From DASYQD01 sp036005845 (GTDB taxonomy: Bacteria > Acidobacteriota > Thermoanaerobaculia > Multivoradales > JAIOJS01), in contig DASYQD010000119.1 of the NCBI GenBank assembly GCA_036005845.1, positions 1 to 11,972 of the forward strand: a stretch of 11,972 bases of DNA, in the 5' to 3' direction. Made by a program: the position numbers and the translations under genes. Shown piece by piece: positions 1 to 6,849 of this stretch. The notes beneath the pieces were generated by a model. It was not told the DNA's origin and made no database searches. It saw only the letters and a program-made list of their open reading frames with translations. The first letter of the stretch is position 1. Each line of letters begins with the position of its first letter.

Positions 1-276
1 CCGCAGCGCCGCGGTCGGCACGCCGTCCCCAGGCAGGTGCACGCCGTCCGCCCCGGCGGCGATCGCCAAGTCGGCGCGGCCGTTGGCGAGCAGTCGCGTG
101 GCGGGCAGCACGCGTCGCAGCGCGCGCAGCAACTCGTAGACGGCGCGGTCCGGCAGGTCCTTTTCGCGCAGTTGCACGGCCGGCACTCCAGCCGCGGCCA
201 GCGCCTCTGCCCAAGCAGGTAGCGTCAGCGTGCCGAGCCCGCGGCGGTCGCTGATGGCGAGGAGAGTGAAGGACAT
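1..276 (-). CDS. thiE: Thiamine-phosphate synthase / TenI-family protein, N-terminal 92 residues (runs off left edge)
   Basis: The enzyme family joins the thiazole phosphate and hydroxymethylpyrimidine diphosphate halves of thiamine (ThiE), or acts as the related thiazole tautomerase TenI; both are cytosolic TIM barrels. Reading from ATG at 276, the protein opens MSFTLLAISDRRG. It carries the family's VQLREKD strand (about residues 34-40), a LLANGRADLAIAAGADGVHLP segment (about 62-82) matching the conserved N-x-x-x-x-L-A-x-x-x-G-A-D-G-V-H-L block, and then the window edge. The usual Asn-Asp pair reads Asn-Gly here, which is more frequent in divergent or TenI-like members, so ThiE against TenI cannot be settled from the N-terminal half. 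No strong Shine-Dalgarno precedes the start; the fit of the first beta strand supports ATG 276. It lies 37 nt after the small membrane gene, probably co-transcribed. The family call is firm; the exact reaction is less sure. Confidence 0.83.
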   Translation of the reverse strand, partial: MSFTLLAISDRRGLGTLTLPAWAEALAAAGVPAVQLREKDLPDRAVYELLRALRRVLPATRLLANGRADLAIAAGADGVHLPGDGVPTAALR

Positions 277-313
277 CGGCTCGTGGTGGCGTGCGGGCTG
301 ACGCCGCCTCGCC

Positions 314-589
314 TCAGCGGCGAAAGCGCCGCAGCCAGAGGTCGAAGTCATGGGCGCCCCACACCAGGTGAACGGCGCCGAAACCCGAGACGACGGCGCG
401 CGCGAGCGGCGCCAGGCCGGCGTGGCGCATGGCATACCAGGGCAGCTGCGACCACACCCGGTCCCACGCCGACAGCCACGGCCAGAGCACGAGCAGCACT
501 CCCATCTCCAGGCAGTAGAGGACGAACAGCATGGAGAGCACCGGAGACGGTGAGGGCCGCATCGGAGGCGCGGATTCTACGTGATCCAT
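314..589 (-). CDS. Small hydrophobic membrane protein of unknown function (91 aa)
   Basis: I do not recognise this family. ATG at 589 is chosen because GGAGG sits 8 nt upstream; an in-frame GTG at 610 would add seven residues but has no such site. After a short polar, proline-rich N-terminus there is a clear hydrophobic segment (about residues 18-40, LFVLYCLEMGVLLVLWPWLS), then an amphipathic stretch rich in Trp (W42, W46, W51), a second weaker hydrophobic segment (about 64-78) and a basic end with RRFRR. This predicts one or two membrane spans with a positively charged, probably cytoplasmic, C-terminus. It is 56 nt downstream of the FecR/DUF6600 gene and 37 nt upstream of the thiamine gene, consistent with a shared minus-strand transcript. 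The stop codon follows directly on a GCGGCG-loop-CGCCGC inverted repeat (317-332). That it is a real gene is supported by start-site quality and typical membrane-protein composition; function is open. Confidence 0.66.
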   Translation of the reverse strand: MDHVESAPPMRPSPSPVLSMLFVLYCLEMGVLLVLWPWLSAWDRVWSQLPWYAMRHAGLAPLARAVVSGFGAVHLVWGAHDFDLWLRRFRR

Positions 590-645
590 CCGCGCCGCCT
601 CCGCGGCCACACTCGCGCGCGTGGGGTCGTTTTCGCCGCTATCGC

Positions 646-3069
646 TCAGCGATTCGGCTCGCCGTCCTTGTCCTGATGCTGCGGGCGCGTCTCGCCGCCG
701 CGGCTGCCGCCCGCTTCGCGGCCGCCGCCGCTGGGCTCGCGAGCGCCGCCGCCATCGCTGCGCGCGCCGCGGTCGGCGCCGTGCGACGCACCGTAGTCGC
801 GGCTCGGGCCCGCCGAGCCGCCGCGTTGCGGCTCCGACCGCCGCTCGAAGCGCGGTTGCTGCCCACGGTCGGGCTCGGCGCGATAGACCGGCGCCGACGG
901 CCGGGGCGACGAGGCGCGCGGCTCGACGCGCGAAGGCTCGACCGGCTGAATCTCGCGGCCGTACGTCGGCCGGTCGTAGGAGCGACCGCTGTTGCCGTCG
1001 TTGGACTCGCCGCGGTTCGAGCGCACTCCCTCGACGATGCGGCGCACCGGCGGCCGGCCGCCGCTCACGCCTTCGTGTCCGCTGCTGCGCCAGCTCTCGT
1101 CATCCGAAGAACCGGGACGAGTCGAGCGCGAGACGCCGGCCGGTTTCTCGTCGACGCCGCGGCTGCTGCCGCGCCACCCCTCGTCGCCGCCGCTCGGCCG
1201 GGCGCCGCGGGAAGTGGCGCCGCTCGGCTTCTCCTCGACGCCGCGACCGTTGCTGCCGTCCGGCGACGGCCGGCTCGGGCGACCGCTGACTCCCGCGCCC
1301 GGCACGCGCGCCGACTCACCGCGGTCGCTGTTTCCGTCGGGCCGCGTGCGCCACGAGCCCGAGGTCGAGTTACCCGGCGTCACGGCGCCGGGCTTCTCGC
1401 CCGCCGAGCGCCCGCCGACCGACGGCTTCTCGTCGCCGGCGCGGCCGACGTTGGCGCCGCGCCAGTCGTCGCCGTTGCCGCGCGGCCGGCCGTTGCGTGC
1501 GGCGCTCGGATCGGCGCCGCCGATGCTGCCCTGGCTGTTGCCGCTGCCGCTGCGCCAGTCGGGATTCGAGGTCGCGCGACGCGTGCCGACGGCGTTCTCG
1601 TCACCCACCCACGCTGGCTTCTCGCCCGGCGCCCAGCGGCCGTTGCCGGCGCGGTCGCCGCGGCCGCCGACGCCGCCGTCGCGGTCGACCGGCAGCGCCC
1701 AGCGACCAACGTCGGCGCCGACGTTGGGATCGCGCGCCACGAAGCGGCTCACGTCCGGCAGCTCGCGGACCGGCTTGTCCCAGCCGGTGTGGTCGCTGGC
1801 GAGCCGCAGCATGCCCTGCGACGGCCGCGTCGCGACGTCTGGCCGCAGGCCGCGCGTCTCGGTGGTGATGATGCCGCGCGGCAGGGCGCCGCGGACGCCG
1901 AGCTGTGCCCAGCTCCGCGTGCGGTAGCCGAGCCGGCGGTCGTAGATGCCGTTGCAGTCGACGAAGTTCCAGCGGTCCCAGTGTGAGCCTCCGGCCCAGC
2001 CGTGCACGCGGCGCCCAAAGCCCCAGGTGAAGTCGATGCCGAAGCCCCAGTTCGAGTAGAAGCGCGGGCCGTAGTAGTGCGAGTAGTAGCCGAACGGGCA
2101 CCAGCCGACGTAGCTCGGTCCCCAGTACCAGTAGACCCACGCCGGCGCGTAGACGCGGCCCGGGTACCAGGCCCAGCCCCAGTTCGGCACGTAGTCCCAG
2201 CTGCCGTAGTGGTAGGGCACCCAGCCCCACGGCTCGTACGAGCACCAAGTCAAGCCGCTCGGGGTGTAGATCCAGCGCCCGTGGCGGTAGGGGCTCCAGT
2301 CCGCCGCCACGCGCGGACGCCAGGCGCGCCGGCCGCCGTAGGTCACCCAGCTGCCGTACTCGGCCATGCGCACCGAGGAGTAGGAGAGCGACGCGTCGAC
2401 GTAGTCGTCGTCCCAGCGCGCGCGCCGGTACTGGTCGTCGAGGTTCGTCGCCCAGCGCTCGAGGCTGTCCCCGGTGCCGGCGGCCTGCACCTCGGGTGAG
2501 TTGTCGCCCTCGATCCACGCCTCCTCGTCGGCGTCGACGGTGACGGCGCCGCGGCGCGTGCGCACCTCGGCGCGGCCGTTGCGCACGACGACGAGCGTCG
2601 TGTCGTCGCGCGTCTCGATGCGGTAGGTGCCCGAATCGCGCAGGTAGACGCTGGCGTTGTCGGTGTCGACGCGGGTCTCGGCGCCGCCGCCGCCCACGAG
2701 CTGCACCTCGCCGCGCCGCAGGGTGAGCAGGTTCGACTCGGCGTCGGCATCGCCCGACCAGGCGAGCTCGTCGAAGCCCACCTCGCTGTCGCTGCTCACC
2801 CGCAGCAGCGTGTTGTCGGCCAGCACCGCCTCCACCCGCGAGCCGCGGGCCGTCCACAGCCGGTCGCCGGTGACCAGCGGCTGGTTCTCCTGCACCGACT
2901 GCGAGTCGCCCTGCCGCCCTGGCTCGCCGCGTTCCGCGAGCGTGGCGCTGCCCTCGACGATGCGGTAGTAGCCGTAGCGGTCGCGCTCGCCATTGGAGTC
3001 GGCGAGCGCCGGCAGGGCTGCGGCGAGGAACAATGCGGCGAATACCGTGGTTCTCCAAGGGGTGGACAT
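646..3069 (-). CDS. Exported FecR-domain / DUF6600 protein with long disordered EKP-repeat tail (807 aa)
   Basis: FecR-type beta domains serve as periplasmic sensors or scaffolds; DUF6600 has no known function. The start is ATG 3069, with CAGGAG 9 nt upstream, rather than an in-frame start at 3129. Residues 1-23 form a signal peptide (basic start, AALFLAAALP core, ALA cleavage site before DSNG). Residues about 36-185 match a FecR fold: G-D-R-L-W-T around 68-73, repeated short beta strands, and the V-R-N-G-R-A-E-V pattern near 162-169. Residues about 239-369 are extremely aromatic: I count 20 Trp and 17 Tyr in about 130 residues, with the DUF6600 hallmarks GRWIYTPSGLTW, EPWGWVPYHYG and W-Y-W-G-P-x-Y-V-G-W. 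Residues about 455-807 are Gly/Arg/Ser/Asp/Pro-rich, predicted disordered, with five EKP motifs. It is transcribed divergently from the TPR/cNBD gene and heads the minus-strand group. No FecA, sigma factor or anti-sigma partner is in view, so iron signalling is not implied. Outer-envelope or surface function is inference. Confidence 0.85.
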   Translation of the reverse strand: MSTPWRTTVFAALFLAAALPALADSNGERDRYGYYRIVEGSATLAERGEPGRQGDSQSVQENQPLVTGDRLWTARGSRVEAVLADNTLLRVSSDSEVGFDELAWSGDADAESNLLTLRRGEVQLVGGGGAETRVDTDNASVYLRDSGTYRIETRDDTTLVVVRNGRAEVRTRRGAVTVDADEEAWIEGDNSPEVQAAGTGDSLERWATNLDDQYRRARWDDDYVDASLSYSSVRMAEYGSWVTYGGRRAWRPRVAADWSPYRHGRWIYTPSGLTWCSYEPWGWVPYHYGSWDYVPNWGWAWYPGRVYAPAWVYWYWGPSYVGWCPFGYYSHYYGPRFYSNWGFGIDFTWGFGRRVHGWAGGSHWDRWNFVDCNGIYDRRLGYRTRSWAQLGVRGALPRGIITTETRGLRPDVATRPSQGMLRLASDHTGWDKPVRELPDVSRFVARDPNVGADVGRWALPVDRDGGVGGRGDRAGNGRWAPGEKPAWVGDENAVGTRRATSNPDWRSGSGNSQGSIGGADPSAARNGRPRGNGDDWRGANVGRAGDEKPSVGGRSAGEKPGAVTPGNSTSGSWRTRPDGNSDRGESARVPGAGVSGRPSRPSPDGSNGRGVEEKPSGATSRGARPSGGDEGWRGSSRGVDEKPAGVSRSTRPGSSDDESWRSSGHEGVSGGRPPVRRIVEGVRSNRGESNDGNSGRSYDRPTYGREIQPVEPSRVEPRASSPRPSAPVYRAEPDRGQQPRFERRSEPQRGGSAGPSRDYGASHGADRGARSDGGGAREPSGGGREAGGSRGGETRPQHQDKDGEPNR
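1087..1635 (-). repeat. Degenerate protein-level repeat (W-R ... EKP units) in the FecR/DUF6600 tail
   Basis: Within residues about 479-661 of the exported protein, EKP recurs five times (483-485, 547-549, 558-560, 613-615, 641-643), each but one preceded by G/D/E and followed by a small or Trp residue. It is interleaved with a W-R motif in contexts such as DDWRG, GSWRT, EGWRG and ESWRS. The octamer GAGAAGCC (GGCTTCTC on the plus strand) recurs at four of the EKP sites; the fifth has GAGAAACC. Unit spacing is irregular, so this is an old, diverged repeat, not a recent tandem expansion. Confidence 0.55.
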
Positions 3070-3177
3070 GGCGGTCTGCTCCTGGTGTTGAGTGGCTTCC
3101 GGCGGCGCGAAGTGCAACCGCTGAGCCACGCCGTCTCAGTGCTGTCGCTGCGGCGTAAAGTGTAGTCGGTGCTCGGA

Positions 3178-3183
3178 TATAAT
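3178..3183 (+). promoter_or_regulatory. Candidate -10 element (TATAAT) for the TPR/cNBD-def-cysS operon
   Basis: A perfect TATAAT stands in the 212-nt divergent gap, an AT-rich patch in otherwise GC-rich DNA, about 100 nt before the first gene. No convincing -35 lies 16-18 nt upstream (the bases there are GTAAAG-like), so the promoter may be activator-dependent, or this may be chance. A transcript from here would carry a leader of roughly 90 nt. Confidence 0.42.
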
Positions 3184-3281
3184 TCCGCACCGTAGCGACC
3201 AGCCGTCCACTCGCGAGGGCGCCCGCGTCCCCGAGCGGAGCCGAACCGAGCGGTGGTCGAGCGGAGGTAGGCCACCCCTTG

Positions 3282-4154
3282 ATGAAGTTCTTCGGCAAGA
3301 AGAACGCTTCGGCCCAGCAGCAGTACACGATCGACGACCTGATCGTGCTGGAGCGCTACGCGGAAGCGGAACAGCGCATCCACGAAGACCTCAAGTTCAA
3401 GCCGCACGACTTGAACCTCCACCTCAAGCTCGCCGACGTCCACGTCGGCCTGCGCAACGTCGCCAAGGCGATCGACGAGTACGGCTTCGTCGCCGACAAG
3501 TACGCCGCCGACGGCTTCCACGACCGCGCCATCGCCATCCTCACCAAGGCGCGCCGCCTCAACCCGATGGACGACACCCTGCCGCAGCGCATCGAGCGGC
3601 TGGAGAACGCCCGCAAGCTCGAGCACAGCCGCTCGGGCGCGCTCGAGGGCTTCGTCGGCGGCCTGCACGCCAAGGAGGGCGGCGGCACCGCGGTGATGGA
3701 GTTCCAGGCGATCTGGCGCCAGCTCGCCAAGAGCAAGCTGCTGCGCGACCTCTCGAGCGATCAGCTCAAGCTGCTCTTCCAGGGCGTCACCGTCGTCTAC
3801 TGCGACCCCGGCCAGACGGTGGCCGACCGCGGCAGCCGCGACGAGGCGCTCTTCGTCATCGTCGGCGGCGAGGTGATCGCCTCGATCGTCGACCGCAACG
3901 GCGTCGCCATCGACGTGCGCAGCTTCGGGCCCGGGCACATCATCGGCGAGGGCTCGCTCTTCGAGCACCGCGCCTGGCCGGCCACCTACAAGGCGAAGAC
4001 CAAGGTGAGCATGCTCAAGCTCACCCAGGCCGGGCTCGAGATCTGCCTCAAGGGCAACCCCGACCCGCGCGGGTTCCTCGACGTGCTGCGGCGCGACCAG
4101 GCCGACCGCGACGTCGGCCAGTCGGTGGCGCGGTTGGAGTCGGACGGGGGCTAG
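3282..4154 (+). CDS. TPR + cyclic-nucleotide-binding-fold protein (290 aa)
   Basis: The N-terminal part (about residues 20-110) is a helical TPR-like array: ERYAEAEQRI, LNLHLKLADVHVGLRNVAKAIDEYG and FHDRAIAILTKARRLNP follow the A-x-x-x-x-P spacing of tetratricopeptides. A charged linker leads to a CRP-type beta-roll (about 155-270) with FVIVGGEV, FGPGHIIGEGSLF and the downstream A-T of the phosphate-binding cassette. There is no DNA-binding helix-turn-helix, so this is not a Crp transcription factor; a protein-protein adaptor gated by a ligand or by conformation is more likely. The cassette reads GEGSLFEHRAWPAT: where cAMP/cGMP binders have Arg, this has Trp232, so ordinary cyclic-nucleotide binding is doubtful. 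Start: ATG 3282 has GGAGG (3263-3267) 14 nt upstream, which is long; an in-frame TTG at 3279 fits slightly better and would add one residue. It is the first gene of the plus-strand operon, 52 nt ahead of def. Domain calls are firm, role unknown. Confidence 0.85.
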   Translation: MKFFGKKNASAQQQYTIDDLIVLERYAEAEQRIHEDLKFKPHDLNLHLKLADVHVGLRNVAKAIDEYGFVADKYAADGFHDRAIAILTKARRLNPMDDTLPQRIERLENARKLEHSRSGALEGFVGGLHAKEGGGTAVMEFQAIWRQLAKSKLLRDLSSDQLKLLFQGVTVVYCDPGQTVADRGSRDEALFVIVGGEVIASIVDRNGVAIDVRSFGPGHIIGEGSLFEHRAWPATYKAKTKVSMLKLTQAGLEICLKGNPDPRGFLDVLRRDQADRDVGQSVARLESDGG

Positions 4155-4206
4155 CCGAAGCGGCGCGCTCGCGCTCGGGCGCCCGTATCGCGTACCCTTC
4201 CCCGCG

Positions 4207-4755
4207 ATGAGCGTGCTGCCGATCCGCATCTACCCGGACCCGGTGCTGCGCGTGCGCTGCGCCGAGGTGACGGCGTTCGACGACGAGCTCCAGAAGCTCG
4301 TGGCCGACATGGTGGAGACGATGCACGCGGCGCCGGGCGTCGGGCTCGCCGCCTCGCAGGTGGGCGTCGAGAAGCGAGTGGCCGTCGTCGACCTCTCCGT
4401 CGGCCAGGACCCCGACCAGCTCCTGGTGCTGGTGAACCCGTTGATCGTGATGGATGACGGCGCCGAGGTGGAGAGCGAAGGGTGTCTGTCGATCCCCGAG
4501 TTCACCGAGAAGGTCGACCGTCCGTTCAAGGTCGAGGTGATGGCGCAGGATGCCGCCGGCGCGCCGAAGCGCATCGTCGCCGAAGGCTGGCTGGCGCGCG
4601 CCATCTGCCACGAGATCGACCACCTCGACGGCGTGCTCTTCGTCGACCACTTGCATGGGTTGCGGCGCGAGCGGGCGAAGCGAGCGCTCAAGAAGCTCGT
4701 CAAGGAGCAGGAGCAGCGGGAGTGGGACGCGGCGGCGCCGGCGTCGTCGGGCTAG
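4207..4755 (+). CDS. def: Peptide deformylase
   Basis: This cytosolic metalloenzyme removes the N-formyl group from nascent proteins, an essential maturation step before methionine aminopeptidase. All three catalytic motifs of the family are intact: GVGLAASQ (residues 44-51), EGCLS with metal ligand Cys93 (91-95) and HEIDH with ligands His135 and His139 and catalytic Glu136. The N-terminus (IRIYPDPVLRVRCAEV) is typical, and 182 aa is near the family norm, with a slightly long charged tail. ATG 4207 has no Shine-Dalgarno upstream; instead a TANNNT-like TACCCT ends 7 nt before it, hinting at an additional leaderless transcript. The last 34 nt are shared with the start of the following lipoprotein gene, whose ribosome binding site lies inside def. 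No fmt (formyltransferase), often a def neighbour, is in the window. Confidence 0.97.
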   Translation: MSVLPIRIYPDPVLRVRCAEVTAFDDELQKLVADMVETMHAAPGVGLAASQVGVEKRVAVVDLSVGQDPDQLLVLVNPLIVMDDGAEVESEGCLSIPEFTEKVDRPFKVEVMAQDAAGAPKRIVAEGWLARAICHEIDHLDGVLFVDHLHGLRRERAKRALKKLVKEQEQREWDAAAPASSG

Positions 4756-5357
4756 TCGCGCGGGCGCTGGGAGGCGCCGCCGCGCTGGCGCTCGCCCTGT
4801 CGCTGCCCTCGCTGCTGGTCGCCTGCGGCGGTGGCGGCGGCGGCTCGCCGTCGGAGCCCTTGCCCTCGCCGACTGCCACGGCGACGCCCACCGCCACGCC
4901 GAGTCCGACCGCGACACCGGGCAGCGGCATCACCTTCACCGCGGCGTCGACCGGCCCGGGCATCGTGCTCGCGCAGGGATCGGGCACCTCGTCATCGTCG
5001 CTCACCATCGACGTGCGGGCAGCGCAGGTGACCGGCCTCTACGGCATCGCCTTCGACCTCGACTACCCGTCGGCCGCGCTCCACTACCAGTCGGCGGCGG
5101 CCGGGACGTTCCTCGGCAGCAGCGGGCAGGTGTCGATGCAGGTCGTCGAGAGCGCGCCTGGGCACCTCGTCGTCGGCGTGACGCGGCTCGGCGACGTGGC
5201 GGGCGTCAGCGGCAGCGGCGTCGTCGCCAGCCTGGTCTTCACGCCGGTGGCCAACGGCAGCGGGCCGTTCACCTTCTCGCACAACACGGCCTACCAATCG
5301 GAGGGCAGCACCGTGACCTTGCAGTGGGCGGGCGGCACGGTGACGGTGGCGCGTTGA
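4722..5357 (+). CDS. Lipoprotein with Thr/Pro linker and cohesin-like domain (211 aa)
   Basis: GTG 4722 is chosen because CAGGAG (4708-4713) lies 8 nt upstream, because the resulting N-terminus is a classic type II signal peptide, and because everything upstream in this frame is def read out of phase. The signal has an arginine (R14), a hydrophobic core (ALALALSLPS) and the lipobox LVAC with Cys35. A poly-Gly run and a low-complexity Ser/Pro/Thr/Ala linker with TATP repeats (about 42-68) follow. The C-terminal part (about 70-210) is all beta, with LTIDVRAAQVTGLYGIAFDLDYP and VVASLVFTPVANGSGPFTF, the pattern of cohesin-like carbohydrate-associated domains, which in non-cellulosomal bacteria are general surface-binding modules. 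It should be lipid-anchored in the envelope with the domain projected by the linker. It starts inside def and stops 14 nt before cysS, implying translational coupling. Ligand unknown; no dockerin partner is seen. Confidence 0.82.
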   Translation: MGRGGAGVVGLVARALGGAAALALALSLPSLLVACGGGGGGSPSEPLPSPTATATPTATPSPTATPGSGITFTAASTGPGIVLAQGSGTSSSSLTIDVRAAQVTGLYGIAFDLDYPSAALHYQSAAAGTFLGSSGQVSMQVVESAPGHLVVGVTRLGDVAGVSGSGVVASLVFTPVANGSGPFTFSHNTAYQSEGSTVTLQWAGGTVTVAR

Positions 5358-5371
5358 GCGGCGAAGGCTCA

Positions 5372-6823
5372 GTGACCGTAGCGGAGACGGCGCCGGCAGC
5401 GACGCCGCGCCCGGCACGCTTCTTCAACACGCTCGGCCGCGAGCTCGTTCCTCTCGTGCCGCTCGAAGCGGGGCACGTGCGCATCTATACCTGCGGGCCG
5501 ACGGTGTACAACCACGTCCACATCGGCAACCTGCGCACGTTTCTTTTCGAAGACGTTCTCCGGCGCAGCCTGCGCTACCTGGGCTACCGCGTGACGCAGG
5601 TGATGAACCTGACCGACGTCGACGACAAGACGATCCGCGGTGCGCAGGAGGCGGGCGTCTCGCTCGACGACTACACGGCGCCGTTCATCGACTCGTTCTT
5701 CGCCGACCTCGACACCCTGCACGTCGACCGCGCCGAGCTCTACCCGCGCGCCACGCGGCACGTGCCCGAGATGATCGAGCTCACCGAGCGGCTGCTGCAG
5801 GCCGGGGTCGCCTACGTCAACGAGGGCTCCGTCTGGTTCCGTATCGCGGCCGACGCCGACTACGGCAAGCTCTCCGGCATCGACCTCGAGCAGGTGCAGC
5901 AGGGCGAGCGGGTGGCGAGCGACGAGTACGGCAAGGAAGACGTGCGCGATTTCGTTCTATGGAAGGGCGCCAAGCCCGGCGAGCCGGCGTGGGACTCCCC
6001 GTGGGGGCCCGGCCGGCCGGGGTGGCACATCGAGTGCTCGGCGATGTCGATGAAGTACCTCGGTGAGACCTTCGACGTGCACTGCGGCGGCGTCGACAAC
6101 ATGTTCCCGCACCACGAGAACGAGATCGCGCAGAGCGAGTCGGCGACGGGCAAGCCGTTCGCGACTCTGTGGCTGCACTCGGAGCACCTCATCGTCGAAG
6201 GCCAGAAGATGGCCAAGTCGCTGGGGAACTTCTTCACCTTGAAGGAGCTCGTCGAGCAGGGGCGCGACCCGCGGGCGATCCGCTACCTGCTGCTGTCGGT
6301 GCACTACCGGCAGAAGCTCAACTTCACCTTCGAGCAGCTGGAGGCGGCGGGTGCGGCGCTGGCGCGCGTCGACGACCTGCGTTGGCGGCTGCAGACGGCG
6401 GTGGAGAAGGAAGGGGAGCGCGGCGAGGTCGCGGAGCTCGCGGCAACGCTGCGCGAGGAGTTCGCGGTGGCGCTCGCGGACGACCTCAACACGTCGGGAG
6501 CGCTGGGAGCGCTGTTCAAGTTCGTCAAGGCGATCAACGTGGCGGTCGACGACGGCAAGCTCGGCGGTGGCGATCGCGAGCGGGTGGCGGCGGCGCTGGC
6601 CGACGTCGATCGCGTGCTCGGCGTGCTCGACGCGGCGGAATGGCAGCGCGGCGCCCCAAGCGGCCCGAGCGACGCGGACGTCGAGCGGCTGATCGAAGAG
6701 CGCCAGGCGGCGCGCAAGGGCCGCAACTTCGCGCGCGCCGACGAGATCCGCAAGCTGCTCCTCGAGCAAGGCGTGGTGCTCGAAGACACCGCCGGCGGCA
6801 CGCGCTGGAAGCGCGCCCGGTAG
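5372..6823 (+). CDS. cysS: Cysteine--tRNA ligase
   Basis: This class I aminoacyl-tRNA synthetase charges tRNA-Cys with cysteine in the cytosol. The nucleotide-binding signatures are HIGN (residues 50-53, a common variant of HIGH in this family) and KMAKS (279-283, for KMSKS). The four zinc ligands that select the cysteine thiol are all present: Cys41, Cys222, His247 and Glu251, spaced exactly as in E. coli (28, 209, 234, 238). WHIECSAM and the GGVDNMFPHHENEIAQ block are intact, as is the C-terminal helical domain ending DTAGGTRWKRAR. Length is 483 aa against 461 in E. coli, the extra mainly an N-terminal tail. GTG 5372 (GAAGG 4 nt before) is preferred; an in-frame TTG at 5354, overlapping the lipoprotein stop, is the alternative. 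YraN follows after 26 nt. The cognate tRNA gene is at 9265. Confidence 0.97.
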   Translation: MTVAETAPAATPRPARFFNTLGRELVPLVPLEAGHVRIYTCGPTVYNHVHIGNLRTFLFEDVLRRSLRYLGYRVTQVMNLTDVDDKTIRGAQEAGVSLDDYTAPFIDSFFADLDTLHVDRAELYPRATRHVPEMIELTERLLQAGVAYVNEGSVWFRIAADADYGKLSGIDLEQVQQGERVASDEYGKEDVRDFVLWKGAKPGEPAWDSPWGPGRPGWHIECSAMSMKYLGETFDVHCGGVDNMFPHHENEIAQSESATGKPFATLWLHSEHLIVEGQKMAKSLGNFFTLKELVEQGRDPRAIRYLLLSVHYRQKLNFTFEQLEAAGAALARVDDLRWRLQTAVEKEGERGEVAELAATLREEFAVALADDLNTSGALGALFKFVKAINVAVDDGKLGGGDRERVAAALADVDRVLGVLDAAEWQRGAPSGPSDADVERLIEERQAARKGRNFARADEIRKLLLEQGVVLEDTAGGTRWKRAR

Positions 6824-6849
6824 GTCGCGGCGACCGGAGGGAGCGCGCC

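Noticed and set aside
317..332. GCGGCG-AAAG-CGCCGC hairpin at the stop of the small membrane gene, as a terminator
   Set aside because: There is no U-tract on the minus strand after it, and the repeat encodes the Arg-Arg-Phe-Arg-Arg end, which explains it.
641..653. ATCGCTCAGCGAT palindrome at the FecR gene stop
   Set aside because: It has a single-base centre and no poly-U, and short GC-rich palindromes are common here.
283..1986. 567-codon open frame on the plus strand
   Set aside because: It is antisense to the FecR/DUF6600 tail, is made almost wholly of Ala/Arg/Pro/Gly, has no ribosome binding site and shows no recognisable motif. Long antisense frames are expected at this GC content.
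2796..4229. 477-codon minus-strand frame across the divergent promoter region and TPR/cNBD gene
   Set aside because: It covers a gene with clear domains on the other strand, and its composition is that of a complement translation.
4550..5371. N-terminal extension of cysS by about 274 residues in the same frame
   Set aside because: It would overlap def and the lipoprotein out of phase, is Arg/Ala-rich, and CysRS homology starts just after GTG 5372.
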